Assembly (NCBI GenBank): GCA_024220505.1
Contig: JAKZZE010000009.1
Span: forward strand, 1,312,001 to 1,376,000
Reading direction: 5' to 3'
Source: Rhizopus arrhizus
Lineage: Eukaryota; Mucoromycota; Mucoromycetes; Mucorales; Rhizopodaceae
Length of the DNA stretch: 64,000 nucleotides
The notes under the pieces are model-generated. The model was given only the letters and a program-made list of their open reading frames with translations. It searched no databases and was not told the DNA's origin. Below are positions 37,123 through 48,564 of the stretch, one piece after another (position 1 is the first letter of the stretch; every line of letters begins with the position of its first letter). Made by a program: the position numbers and the translations under genes.

Positions 37123-38149
37123 GAGATAGAACAAACGAAATTAAGAAGGTGAATAAAAAAAAACGATAGCAAAATGAGAAAGATTTGTATTCTGCCTTTT
37201 TGTTTGTTCTGGGTTATTGTGACGTTGATCAGCTTCTGTAACGTGATACAGTGCTTATTTCTTGGGTTTTTATTAAAGGAATGTACAAAGAACCTTTCTT
37301 TCTTCTTAGGTTTGCATAGCATTAACATAATTATTTATGATTCTAGTAGAAAATGTATAATTCACATATAATATTGAAATATATATTAATGAGAAACTAA
37401 AATCAACTAATATAAGATTTTCTTAACTTTTAAACAAATCAAACTGGGTTTTAAACCTACACGTAAAATGAATTTTACACGCATTTTTTTGCATAACATG
37501 TACTCAACAGCGATATTAAAGTGAGAAAAAAAAAATTCAAGAAGGTTCACTTTTACAAATTGAAGTTAAATGAATATACTTGTAAAAAAATAGTTTGTAT
37601 TTTGTGTAATTTAATGAAAACTTTATTCCTTAATTCATGTCTATCAGCACGTTCGATATAACTGTAAATATAGTTGAACATCCAAATAAACTATTTAGAC
37701 ACATTTATCTCCTCTAAAAAAATATATGTTTAATATAAAGGTTTTATCTTTTTGGAATAGTTTTCTTTTTTGTAACTTTGTATCACTTTACTCTGTGAGT
37801 AAAAATAAGAATAAAGCTTTTCTTAGTGATCTAAAGTTGTGAAAGTTTTAGAATGTGGCTTTCCTCTAATTTACTGAATTAATCTTATACTCTGCAGGCA
37901 AGCACATTTATCACTTATTTTTTCTCGTGTACAAAAAAAAAAAAAAAAAAAAAAAAAAAACTTATTTCTAGAATCAGCTCAAGTACATGCCACAAATCAT
38001 ACAAATATATGGAATGTAGCATTGTAGCCATACCATCGTCCCTCTCTTCAAGATTAAGCATTGGACTTGTTTGAAAGATTTTATAGCTTGCTGTTGATGG
38101 ACCAAAAAATACAAGTGGACATTTCAATAAATAGTTTATCCTTTTTATT
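37123..38149. other. intergenic region with 28-nt A run
   Basis: This is upstream of SVF1 and downstream of MsrA, AT-rich throughout. The homopolymer spans 37933-37960. Short frames lack family-like sequence. Confidence 0.55.
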
Positions 38150-38933
38150 TTACCAGCGCAAGAAATGAGTAGGACACTAGATTAAAAAGGAAAGTTTAAA
38201 CTTTTTCATTTTTTTGCCACGCAATCTATATAAAATATTACCTCATAACCATTTGGGTTCTTATCCAAATATTCCTATTCAGATCAATGTTAGCTATGAA
38301 AATATCTGAATAAAACCCTTTCTTATTACTTGATGGTAAGTTTCAGCATCATAAAATTTGCCTGCTGGCACGATCTCTGTTACAATTTTCCTACCTTTGT
38401 AGTGCTTTTCTTGAACTTCAGATGTCACTCTTTCAGCAATTGATTTTTGTTCATCAGAATGATAAAATATAGCAGATCTGTATTGAGTGCCAACGTCAGG
38501 GCCTTGAGCATTTGCAGTAGTAGGATCTTATAAAATAAAAATGAGACATGCTATACAATATATTATCGTATATGTTGTTTTACCATGCATTCTATAAAAG
38601 AATTCCACTAAAGTATCATAAGATACTTTCTTTGGATTGAATTCAACCTCCAATGCTTCTGCGTGGTTTGTTGTTCCCGAGCAAACCTGTATGTTCTCTA
38701 AATGTTAATATAAGTGTACAATAGGTGTATGTTATCAGCAACCTTTCTATAATCAGGATCTGTAGTGTTTCCACCAATGTATCCTACTTTTGTATGAATA
38801 CCAAATTGTTGAAAATGCTTTTTATAAAGGTGCTCAACTCCCCTACCATATATGTTAGCACAGATATGTTTATATAATTCTGAATAGATTACCAGAAGCA
38901 TCCAGCGGCGAACGTGGCTTTTTCGGTAGACAT
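38150..38933 (-). CDS. MXR1: peptide methionine sulfoxide reductase MsrA
   Basis: This enzyme reduces the S-epimer of methionine sulfoxide in oxidised proteins. Six exons (38933-38893, 38842-38743, 38686-38584, 38526-38330, 38274-38242, 38176-38150) encode 166 aa. The active-site motif GCFWG sits at residues 11-15; its Trp codon is split by the first intron. Other signatures are [70 protein letters not shown] and the C-terminus THFLRW. There is no targeting sequence, so it is probably cytosolic. All introns are 46-74 nt. Confidence 0.96.
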
Positions 38934-41775
38934 GATTATAGTGGAAAAAGGTTGATGTAAAAAAGAACGAGATAAAAATGAAGTTGTCATTTTTATAAAA
39001 GATAAAAAAAAGAGGCGTGGGTATCTATCGTGTCAGTTATTCATTATCCACGTCATACAATACAAGGAAAAACTATTCATGCGATTTATTTAAAAGTTTT
39101 CCTCTTTTCTGTCTATGTAATCATTACATTTTGCAAATCATATAACGAACGCGTAACATTTTTTTTTTATATAAAAATATGTTTCATGCAAAACTTTACT
39201 TGTTTTGGCAATACGAATTAAGCAGACTTTATACTAAATAAAAATGAATCTTCTCGATTAAACAGCAATTATTACGTCTTTTGATATTGTTGAAGCCATC
39301 ATTAAACAAACACTAAACATCCCTTTTTTTTTAATTAAATATGTTTAAATTGCATGACAAAATGTTGATGAATGGAACAAGTGGCTTAAATAGTTTAAAT
39401 ACTACTTTATGTTTATATATTAATTTAGTGATAATACTAATAGTCCTCTGTGATTCTCAATGCTTTTTGTTTCCTGTTTATTATCAAGGTATTTTCAAGT
39501 AATATGTTTACTGTTTGATGGCGTTATACATGGGAACAATGGTTTTTCATTGTTTGTCAGGCGCAGTGTAACCCTTCTTGTTATCTTTTCTAAAATCAGG
39601 TCTTGTATGTTGGATCAATACATTTTAATGCACATTAAAGTATAAAAAAGTCGTAAATGGTGGTATGAAATAGCTACCAGATCACATGGTTTCGTTCAAT
39701 CCCATCCTTTCGAAAATATAACGATTATGCTTAATTGGACGCGGTCAATCCATTTCTGGTTATACAAAGATATCTTTGTCTTTAATAGCTTTTTATTAAA
39801 AATGGTTGAGTGTGTTTCTGATTCATCAAAATGTTTATCAAACTTACTTTTTTTTTTCATTTTCTGTCGATATATAGATTGGCATTATCATGTATCCAGC
39901 TTTTGTACAAGTAAGAGGCATTTTAAAAGAGAAGCTTATTATATTATTGAACAAGACATCTATGAATCAAGTAATAAATCTTTCAAACATACAACACAAT
40001 CAAGTTGTATTAATATAATTGATAAAAAGAAATAAAATCCAAAATCATGTCAGTAGTTGCAAAGGGACTAGGAGGATATTTACAGCGATACATTTTTTTT
40101 TAAAAAAAAAAAGACAAAATAGTATTCATTTAGCAAGGAAGCTGAAGTATGCTTTAGAAATCTGTTATGATATTCATACAATACAAACTAGATTAAAAAC
40201 GAAAAAACATTGGGATACAACCCAGATCTATTGTTCAACGCAAGTGAACTAAATATATTTCAAGTCGAACTTAAAATAAATTTAGCTTTTATAAAAGAAC
40301 AGCTATAGGAGATGATTAAGCTAAAGATATATACTCCATATTCAAGCTTCATATATCCCACCTTTGATGGTCTATCAACTCTATAGCATGTTTTATAGCT
40401 TTACTGATTTTTAGATAAATTGCACTAGCTGTATGCTACACAAAACTGAAGTTAAGTGTGTATCCATTACTATGATATGATTGGCCTTCATAGAATCACT
40501 GATATGACACATTACTGTATTCAATTTAAAAAAAAAAAAAGATTTGTTACAGTTTAGTCAAATCATGTTTTATTGTTCAAGAATTTCTTTTTTTTTTTCT
40601 TCCCAGAAAATCCCTTTAATACGGACAAGACAATTCTCAAGAACCGGATTTAAGGTTACACATTTCATTGATACCGTATCAATCACCTTTTGCCTTTTTT
40701 CACCGTTCTAAGCCAAATGGCTTTCTTTCTACAAAATGATACTAAAAATCAATTTTTAACGAGACAGTCTACCTTTGGGAAGGTTTCAGAACTCTACTGA
40801 TTCAAGAAGACTTGTTAAAGTATGATCTAAATTAAACTCCTCTCCTTCACCACATTCTGTGAATGGCGTACTTTAGTTGTGACTTTAGTGTTGATGGTTG
40901 GTTTTGTCTTTTTCTGTGCGGGATAAAAAATATCTTGTTTAACCCAAAAGGAAAAAAGTAAATTGAGGAAAGGACAAATAATAGATCATTTTATTATTAA
41001 ATCGACAAGATTTTTAATATAGCTTCCTTTTCACTCATTCAGAAAATGGAATGCTTGCAGCATCAATACAACTAAAGCATAGCCTGATGGGGTACAAAAA
41101 CATTTAGTCTTTTTTTTTTTTTTTTTTTTGATAAGAGCACAATTTTGCAAGTAAAGTTAAGAACACTTCATTATGTAGTGTGATACCAGTTATGAACTCC
41201 TACAAATGAATATATATTGATAACCTTATTCTCTATTAAAAGACAATAAGGTCAACATGTTTTTTGAATCATAGCTGGTTTATTATAGCCTTATTTGAAT
41301 ATGCTCTTTATGATGATAGGAAACAAAGAAAGAGAGTAACTCAAGAAAAGAAAAAAGAAATAACTTTTTCTTTGAAAGAAAAAGCTACACTAGAAGTACT
41401 TCTCTTTAGACAAAGAATTGAATATTAATTATAAAAAGAATACAAATGAAGAGTAGATTGCCTATTTGGATCAATTGAACGTAAATGCAGTATAACCATC
41501 ATCATGCGAATTAACAAATTTACCTAATTAAGACATGCAGTAAAAATTATGCATTAAAAATTTTTATTATCATTAATACTTTTGGATAAAAAAAGAAATG
41601 TTGTGTTGTAGCATAATTATATGTATAAAAAGTAAACACAATTAAATAGTATTATATATTTATAGAGAATGGAGGGGAAAGAGATAACAATAGACAAGTA
41701 ATGTATATATATGTAGGACAAGAGTAGAAGAGAGAAAGAGAGGAGAAAGGGTATGAAACAAAATACAAAGTAAAT
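38934..41775. other. 2.8-kb intergenic region, no firm gene
   Basis: This lies between the MsrA start and the 3' end of the SWIRM gene. It contains a 20-nt T run (41110-41129) and several shorter A/T tracts. Two open frames (39727-40035 and 40019-40252) overlap, and an ATG at 40044 begins MSVVAKGLGGYLQRY before a T-rich interruption. No splicing pattern makes a convincing gene. A decayed gene or small unrecognised gene is possible. Confidence 0.4.
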
Positions 41776-42649
41776 TTAGTTGGATTCATCAAACCAACCC
41801 AATTGACCAAAGGCTGTCCAAAGAGCACTTGTCTTATTGACATCTACTCTACATAACTTTTGTGCAACGGATTTAGTGAATGAGATGTTTTGATGTTTTA
41901 AAGTACGGGCAGCTAAAATAAGAGTTCTTTTACAGCGAAGGTACTGAATTGGAGATAAACGCAAGGTAGATGCCATTGAAGCTTCAACTGGATGCAATAA
42001 GTGATAAAAAGGTTCTTGATTTATACAAAGTGGGGCACCTAATGAAATCAAATGAATAAATTAAATAAAATCAGTTAATTTTTACTCATTTACCTTTCCA
42101 AGTCACTTTAACAGGAATATAATCCAGTGCTTCTCGACAAGGAACCCAGCCAGGAGGATAGAAATCAACGTCATCCGATTGAATATCAATTGAGTCAAAA
42201 GCAGAGGCAGCATCTTTTCCAGTTGGTAATACAGATGAAACGCGTCTTTTCTTGCAGGATAGCTGCTTATCTTTTGGTGCGGGTGAATTGAGCTTTCTTT
42301 TTTTAGAAGGTAGCACGGCAGGTTTGTCTAACATTGTACAGTTGCTGCTATCGATCTTCTTTTCTTCGTTCCTTTTACCAAGTAATAGCAAATCACGATA
42401 TACATTAAGTGCAAACACTCTATCATTTGTGCTTGCTGATCTTAAGGAAGGCACCATGCGACAATAGGATTCAATGAACGTTTTGCGCTTTCTTGAGCAA
42501 GAGTACCATGAGGCATTGTCAGTAACAGGAGAAGGCAAAGAAGTTTCAGTTGGTGTTAAAGGAGGTGATAAAAGTGAATCATTTTCAATGTGTTTCTTTT
42601 CGTATGCTTCACGCATAATACTTAATGATTTAGCAGTAAAGGTCATCAT
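41776..42649 (-). CDS. SWIRM-domain protein, Fun19/Laf-like
   Basis: The predicted 272-aa nuclear protein has two exons (42649-42094, 42038-41776). The C-terminal roughly 85 residues form a SWIRM helix bundle (LHPVEASMASTLRLSPIQYL, RCKRTLILAARTL, FTKSVAQKLCRVDVNK, WTAFGQLGWFD). This module binds DNA or histones in chromatin complexes. The N-terminus has SLLSPPLTPTETSLPSP-type Ser/Pro sequence and Arg/Lys-rich nuclear-localisation-like clusters (RKRK, KKRK, CKKRR). A similar layout occurs in fungal Fun19/Laf1/Laf2 proteins, linked to histone deacetylase complexes in fission yeast. Assignment to that group is by architecture. A second ATG immediately follows the first. Confidence 0.85.
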
Positions 42650-43721
42650 AATGAAGATATAAAGAAAATTTTTTAATAATGAAAAGAGAGAAAGAAAGAA
42701 AAAAGAGAAAAAAATGTTGGCTGATTTCAACTTCTTTTGTATTTATTTGATGCATCACACAAAAGGGATGCAACCCGATACGCCAGTCGGTCTCAGAAAT
42801 ACAAATTGTCACAGTGGGAATAATTTAATAAAAAAATAAATTCACATCATCTTTCACTTTAAACTTGTACCTTTGATTCACTTGTATTAAATCAGGTACG
42901 GTAACTATAGAAACAAATTGTCAATTGAATCATTTATTAAAGGAGAATGCAGAGTGATGGTTACTGAAACTAAGAAGAAAACGTCATTACTTCTTATTTT
43001 GAAACTCAATGGTAACATGACCCCTATCATGTCACAGGTTCAAACAGGCTTAACTGTATTCTTTATTCATTATTGTATGTATCTGTGTCGATCAAGAATG
43101 AAGAGAAAGTGAAAAAGATAAAAAAAAGAAGGGTACTTTTATGATTTAGTTAATTGAATGTCATGGTAACCAAGTGGTTGTAATTGAATCTTTAAAGTTA
43201 GATTACTTTAGCAATTGAGTTAACTGTTTCAACTTGCAATCATCATCTGTTTCTTTTCTGAATGACTTTCTTTTTACCCATGACTTGTGACCTTGACATC
43301 GTGCAATCCATGACCCACAACCAACCCACCCACAAAATTATTTTTGTCTACGAGTAATTCATCTATTGTCCTTTACATCGTTTATTATTTAAGGTTATTT
43401 CTTGTACTACAGCTCCCTTAAAAAAATAAAATGAATTGTTTGCCTTGTATTTGTTAAAAGAGTGAAAAGTTTTCTGTAGGACACAGATAAAAAGCATTTA
43501 ATAAATTAAAAAAAAAAAAGAAAAACAAATAAACACGCACATACACAAACCAAAATAAACATTGTGTATTCATTCTCTGTGCGCACACGTTGCTTATTTA
43601 TAAAGTTTCAAAAATGTAAATAAAATGACCAAAGCAATAGATCATTGTTTGAAAGTTACTTTTTATGACAAAATATATACACTTTATTATTTATATGAGT
43701 AATTGTGTGTTTGTGTATAGT
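42650..43721. other. intergenic region, no gene seen
   Basis: This is upstream of the SWIRM gene and downstream of ADE12. Short pyrimidine- and purine-rich tracts are present. A 64-codon frame at 42918-43112 has no recognisable sequence and is not called. Confidence 0.5.
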
Positions 43722-45298
43722 TTATTGTGAAACAGGCTTGTGAATCATGGCTTCTCTACCAGCACCAACACCAATCCATTCAACTAGTAATAAAGATAAT
43801 GAATTAAAATGAATAAGAATAACATGAATCGCTTTATACCTGGAACACCGGTTTCTTGTTCAATGAATGAAATATATTTCTTTGCATTCTCAGGGAGTTC
43901 TTCATATTTAGTACATTTTGAGATATCAGTCATCCAACCAGGAAGTTCAACGTATTCAACTTCAACCTTTGCGAGTAAGTCAAGATCAGCAGGGAATGAG
44001 GTCAATTTTTTGCCATCCAAGTGGTAAGCAACTGCTACTTTAATAGTAGGCAATTGATCAAGAATATCCAATTTAGTCAAGTTGAAGCTAGTGTATCCAT
44101 TGATCATGTTTGAATAGTTTACAACCACGAGATCCAACCAACCACAACGACGCTTACGACCAGTAGTTACACCAATTTCAAAGCCAACAGTTTGAAGGTG
44201 TTCACCAATTTCCTGTTATTTTATGTTACAAAGAGTACATGATTTCGTTTTCTGTTTTACTTACGTTCAATTGTTCAGTAGGGAAAGGTCCTCCACCAAC
44301 TCTGGTACAGTAAGCCTTGACGACACCAACAACCTTGGATATTTTAGAGGGAGGAACACCAAGACCAGTACAGACACCACCAATAGCGGTACTTGATGAA
44401 GTAACAAAAGGATAGGTACCATAATCAATATCAAGCATCAATGCATTAGCACCTTCAACCAAGATGCGCTTACCAGCCTTGATTTGTTCGTGGAGGTAAG
44501 GAATGGTATCAACCACGTAGGGTTTCACACGTTCAGCCAATACCTTGTATCTTTCCAATTCACCTTCAACATCATATTCAAAGTTTCCGTAACGTTTACG
44601 CTTGTTTTCAACCATGCTTCTGAAACGAGCACTGAATTCTTCAAATTGGAACAAGTGATGAACACGAATACCAGAACGAGAGGCCTTGGAAGAGTAAGTG
44701 GGACCAATACCTTTACCAGTTGTGCCAATACTACCACGACCTAATTCAACTTCCTTGAGACCATCAATCTTTTGGTGGAGATCAAAAACAAGATGAGCTC
44801 TGTCGGAGAGAAGAAGACGGCCTTCACAGTCAAGACCTGAGAAGGGGAACACAAAGAGAAAAGTTGAGTTTTTTATTCTTTTTCTTTCTTTTCTATCTAT
44901 AAACGTTACCTTTAGCTTCGAGCTTTTCCTTTTCTTCAAAGAAAGAAGGTAAATGAACAACAACACCATGACCAATCAAGGCAATACAATTTGGGTTGAT
45001 TAAACCTAAAAAGTGTTTAGTCTATTTCTACTTGTTCAAAAAATATAGTTTTATTTACCTGAAGGCAACATGTGGAAATCATATTTAATACCATTAACAA
45101 CAATAGTATGACCAGCATTGTTTCCACCCTAACAAGTTTTAGTATAAAAGGCAGTATAATAACAACAGCTAAAAAAAAACTTACAGCACAACGAGCACAG
45201 ATATCTGCTTCAGCACAAAGGATATCAGACAATTTGCCTTTACCTTCGTCACCCCACTGAGAACCGAGAACGACTGAAATTTGACCTTGTTGCAACAT
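43722..45298 (-). CDS. ADE12: adenylosuccinate synthetase
   Basis: This enzyme catalyses IMP + aspartate + GTP to adenylosuccinate, the first committed AMP step of purine synthesis in the cytosol. Six exons (45298-45185, 45128-45059, 45005-44910, 44836-44265, 44212-43840, 43783-43722) encode 428 aa, the usual family length. The GTP-loop [11 protein letters not shown] is at the N-terminus, then GGNNAGHT (Asn and His in catalysis), [54 protein letters not shown] and the C-terminal [10 protein letters not shown]. Every catalytic landmark is present. Confidence 0.98.
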
Positions 45299-46163
45299 GA
45301 TTATTTTTTAGATGAAGAAAACCAACACGAACATAGTTTTCGGAATTCTTCGGCTGGTTAAATAAGCATTCAAAAAAAAGTAGTCCCTTTTCCTATTTTT
45401 CATAGATCTGTTTTTTTTGGCTGAGAAAATGAAACATTTTAGGATAAAATGAATTTTCATTGGGTAGTGAAAACAGATGTGATTCATACTTCCAAATCTA
45501 AATTTTTTTTAAACTTTTACTTTACAGAAAGCACTAATAATACCGTTCTTATTCTTTGAATATTCTAATCTTTTTTCTTTTAACCTTTTGCATTGTTCAC
45601 TGCTCTTTGGTTTACATCTGCTTGTCTTTTCATTTCTGAGTGAGCTTAATTGTTTCATTCGTCTGTAAATCCTCTTTTCTTTTAGGTTCTAATACAGATA
45701 CATGCTTTACTAAATAAGACCAGTGCTTTTTGGATTTAGTCATTAAATTTAGTTTGGAGGCAAACTATAAATCGACCTCAAAGGACTTGGGAACCTTGAG
45801 TGAATTGAATCGGCGATATTTTCGTTCAATTGACTAAAGAAAACTAGGAATTTAGCTCAAACTTGCATATCAATTCCTTCTTTCTCTAGTAAAGCGAGAC
45901 TATCTTTTGGGTTGCATGTTTATCAAAATACTGCCTAATTCAATTCACAGGACTTGTTTCTTTTCAATCTTGTTTTAGCAATGATGACAGAGATGTAACG
46001 GGGTTACAATATTTACAAGGTTTCACAGAATACCATGCCTTTAAGAATACGTTTAAAGATTATTTTTATTTATAAAAATTAAAAACCCCATGTGAGCACA
46101 TAATCACTTTTAGGATTGCATTGCCCGGGTCAGATCAAAGAGAAGATAAAAGAGTGCTAAAAA
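45299..46163. other. intergenic region upstream of ADE12
   Basis: This is T-rich promoter-side DNA of ADE12. No coding sequence was seen. Base composition changes near 46.1 kb, where the compositionally distinct block begins. Confidence 0.5.
45459..45463 (-). promoter_or_regulatory. CCAAT box upstream of ADE12
   Basis: CCAAT reads on the minus strand about 163 nt before the ADE12 start codon. Evidence is motif and position only. Confidence 0.25.
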
Positions 46164-46184
46164 CCTTTTTGATAGTCAAAAAGG
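46164..46184. repeat. short perfect inverted repeat (9-nt arms, 3-nt loop)
   Basis: CCTTTTTGA and its exact reverse complement TCAAAAAGG flank the trinucleotide TAG. The hairpin lies 36 nt outside the stop codon of the minus-strand ORF at the left edge of the odd-composition block. Confidence 0.8.
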
Positions 46185-46219
46185 AAAAGGAAAGGGAAGG
46201 GAAGAGGTAGAAAAGAGCT

Positions 46220-46705
46220 CTAGATCTTGTCTAGGAGAGGGTTGTGATAGTTGTGAGGGGGAGCGAGATCAAAAGACTCCAAGAAATTGAGGTTTATGAG
46301 TCCAGATTGGAGAAAGTAGTTAGTGACAGCGTTGTAAAGAGGAGCCTTGAGACGGCGGAAAGCAGAACCAAGTCGTTGGAGGAATATATGACGAGCAAGT
46401 TTGGTTTTTCTTTCAATGGATTCATTGAGAAGTGTAGGATCACGAATGATGGAGGGGCTCAGAGGGTCAAAGTCGTCACGAATAGTGATTTTGTGTTTGT
46501 ATAGTTGAGAACGGAGCTCAGGTTCGAAACCGGTATGGATAAGGAAGCTGACCACATTTCGATCTGAATATTGAATATCCACGGTACATCGACAATTACC
46601 TCCAGAACCCAGAGAACGCAATGAAGGCAGTGTCTCGGTTCTTGCTCTGCCAAACGTTGATACATCAACAAGAACCCAAGCTGATGACATTGTTTCCACC
46701 AACAC
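46220..46705 (-). CDS. unrecognised ORF in compositionally distinct block, possibly mobile-element derived
   Basis: This intronless 161-codon frame carries near-N-terminal methionines (MLVETMSS...). The C-terminal half (VVSFLIHTGFEPELRSQLYK, DDFDPLSPSIIRDP, RHIFLQRLGSAFRRLKAPLY) loosely resembles a helical segment I associate with ORF1 proteins of Mucoromycota retroelements; this is a memory-based, weak assignment. No zinc knuckle, endonuclease or reverse transcriptase is visible nearby. The opposite strand is also open here: from 46621, MKAVSRFLLCQTLIHQQEP can be spliced via a typical 3' site at about 46790 into the frame of the block's right part. Which strand is coding is unresolved. GC is visibly higher than in neighbouring genes. 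Confidence 0.4.
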   Translation of the reverse strand: MLVETMSSAWVLVDVSTFGRARTETLPSLRSLGSGGNCRCTVDIQYSDRNVVSFLIHTGFEPELRSQLYKHKITIRDDFDPLSPSIIRDPTLLNESIERKTKLARHIFLQRLGSAFRRLKAPLYNAVTNYFLQSGLINLNFLESFDLAPPHNYHNPLLDKI

Positions 46706-46789
46706 AACGGCTTACCAAAGGCACGTATTCTAGTAAACACTTCTTATGTTTGTCCAAGTTGCTCACCTTTTTTTTTCTTCCTCAGTAGT

Positions 46790-48233
46790 GACGATGAACA
46801 ACATAATCTTGAATCCGTCGACTTTGAGCCAGAAGGCAATCGAACCGACGATGACCATGGTTTGCCTATTATTTCACCAACCCTCCCTCATCCTAGTGTG
46901 GAAGTCAAACCAGTCGATACTACACCGCAGCGGCGAACCTATACAGATTCAGTGGTTTACGCCTGTCAGCAACATGAAGACAATGATATGGACAAACGGA
47001 AGACGTTTTTGATCGTGGATGCCCTCTCATTGCGACCCTTTTGCCATCGTGGATGATCAAGGGAGGGAACAGAATGCCCTTGCCAATCGACACGTTATCA
47101 ACGACCTTATCACCAATCATCAGTATATTCAACCGATCCTACCTTTGAAGCGTCCACATGACGACTTGTCCAGCCATACAATTATCCCCTTGTGCCAGTG
47201 TTCACCTACTGTTGTAAGTGGTCTGGAAAATCTGTTGGCTAGATCACCATACACAAAGCTCTTTAGGCAACGAGAATACGTGGAACTGACGCCTGGTGTC
47301 TGTGCTTTATTGAACAAGGATTTGCTTTTTTTCCCTCAGATCAAGTTCTTCTCAGCAAAAGTTTTTGCTGGTGCCATCATGGAAAACAAGGCAAATGGAC
47401 AAGCCGTGATGCTAAATACTGTGGAAGTCTATGGACGCACCAAAAATGTCGATATCCACCGAGAACCTTTTGGCAACCTGAAAAACAATGTCAAGCCAAC
47501 GTCTCTGCCTCCTCCTATCAAGACATTATACCATCATGTGTGGCCTGTTACCCTTCAAACGACACATGGCTTGAAGCTTGTAATTGGCACGCAGGTGTCG
47601 AACGTACTCATTACCTCGTGCATCCGACTGGACAAAAAATTCCCACCTTCTGTAGGATCGAACACCTTGGACTTCCAGTTGATCGACACCCAAAGCAGTT
47701 TGACCACGAAGATTTACCTTGATCGTGAATGTCTGGAAGAAGGTTTGGCAATAGTAAATGCACCAGATACGTCCCGTATTTCCGATACAGCCATCCTTTA
47801 CCAACTGCGTCAGATCCGTAGCAAGTTTACGTCACCAAGTACATTCTCACTATGCCGAGCATCTGGTCCATTGACAACGTCTCACACCAACCAACCCTAT
47901 ACCATGTTTACGCTCGCTGATTATGATATTGGCCATAGCTCTGGAATGAAGCTGTTCAACAGCATCGCCTTTTCGGTCTTGAAGCACGGAAGCAACGCCC
48001 AGCTGAACAAAAATTTCGTCCAGGAACTTGCGACTGTAGCCAACGGAAAAATTAAAAGGATCCTGCAAGACGTCATCTCTATGTTTGGACTAGACTCCCA
48101 GATCACAATCTTGAGCAACGAAAGACTTGGCAAGAACTTGGATAGTCTGGCGGATTTGTTGATGCCTTCCCTTATCAATGCCAACTCGTTTGTGGCAAAA
48201 GAGATTATCCATACTTTTGATCACTTCTGCTGA
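46790..48233 (+). pseudogene. unrecognised ORF, probably frame-disrupted, in compositionally distinct block
   Basis: A 404-codon frame from ATG 47019 to 48233 has protein-like sequence throughout (PGVCALLNKDLLFFPQIKFF, LYHHVWPVTLQTTHGLKLVI, YTMFTLADYDIGHSSGMKLF) but matches no family I know. Upstream, a different frame is equally coding-like (EGNRTDDDHGLPIISPTLPH, TYTDSVVYACQQHEDND) from a strong splice-acceptor-like site (T9-CTTCCTCAG, ending about 46790) to a stop at 47054-47056. The two frames overlap near 47000-47025 and need a +1 shift to join. That suggests a decayed gene, an unseen small intron, or true shifting. There are no transmembrane segments. Codon use is richer in G/C than in neighbours. 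Its 3' end is followed by a 14-C run and a large palindrome. Confidence 0.4.
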
Positions 48234-48321
48234 TTTACCCTGTTTTTTTTTTTCTGAAGAATTATAACAGTACTCCATACACCCGTCCCTAGTCACTATA
48301 TTTGTAGCCTATTCCTCTTCT

Positions 48322-48335
48322 CCCCCCCCCCCCCC
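48322..48335. repeat. 14-nt C homopolymer
   Basis: This is the only long C/G run in the window. It is followed by the palindrome TGCATATGCA at 48341-48350. Confidence 0.85.
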
Positions 48336-48413
48336 TCCTTTGCATATGCAATAAACCATCATCTCTTCCCCACTTTTTTTTTCTGCTCTCAAAACCATCA
48401 AGGTTTATTGATG

Positions 48414-48551
48414 CGTCACAATCCGGTACTCTGATTGACCTGATTGGTCTACAAGCTTAGTCTACAAGCTTAGTCTGCAAGCTTAGTCTGCAAGCTTAGT
48501 CTGGAAGGTAGACCAATCAGGCCAATCAGAATACCGGATTCCGCCATGACG
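48414..48551. repeat. large imperfect palindrome with four 13-bp tandem repeats in the loop
   Basis: Left arm 48414-48452 and right arm 48509-48551 are near-perfect inverted copies (about 40 bp; shared cores AATCCGGTA, CTGATTG and CCTGATTGGTCTAC). Between them are four head-to-tail copies of a 13-bp unit, RCAAGCTTAGTCT (48451-48502), each with a HindIII-type AAGCTT palindrome. A perfect 12-bp palindrome, AGGATGCATCCT, follows directly at 48553-48564. This could be a fold-back element, a MITE-like terminal structure or a protein-binding array. Confidence 0.9.
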
Positions 48552-48564
48552 AAGGATGCATCCT

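Noticed and set aside
40044..40252. Small mitochondrial-subunit-like gene beginning MSVVAKGLGGYLQRY
   Set aside because: The frame stops after a few codons at a T/A run, and no GT donor allows splicing onward.
46220..48233. Complete LINE or DNA transposon
   Set aside because: No reverse transcriptase, endonuclease, DDE transposase or helicase motif is visible, and no paired terminal repeats bracket both ends. Only a remnant or unknown element can be claimed.
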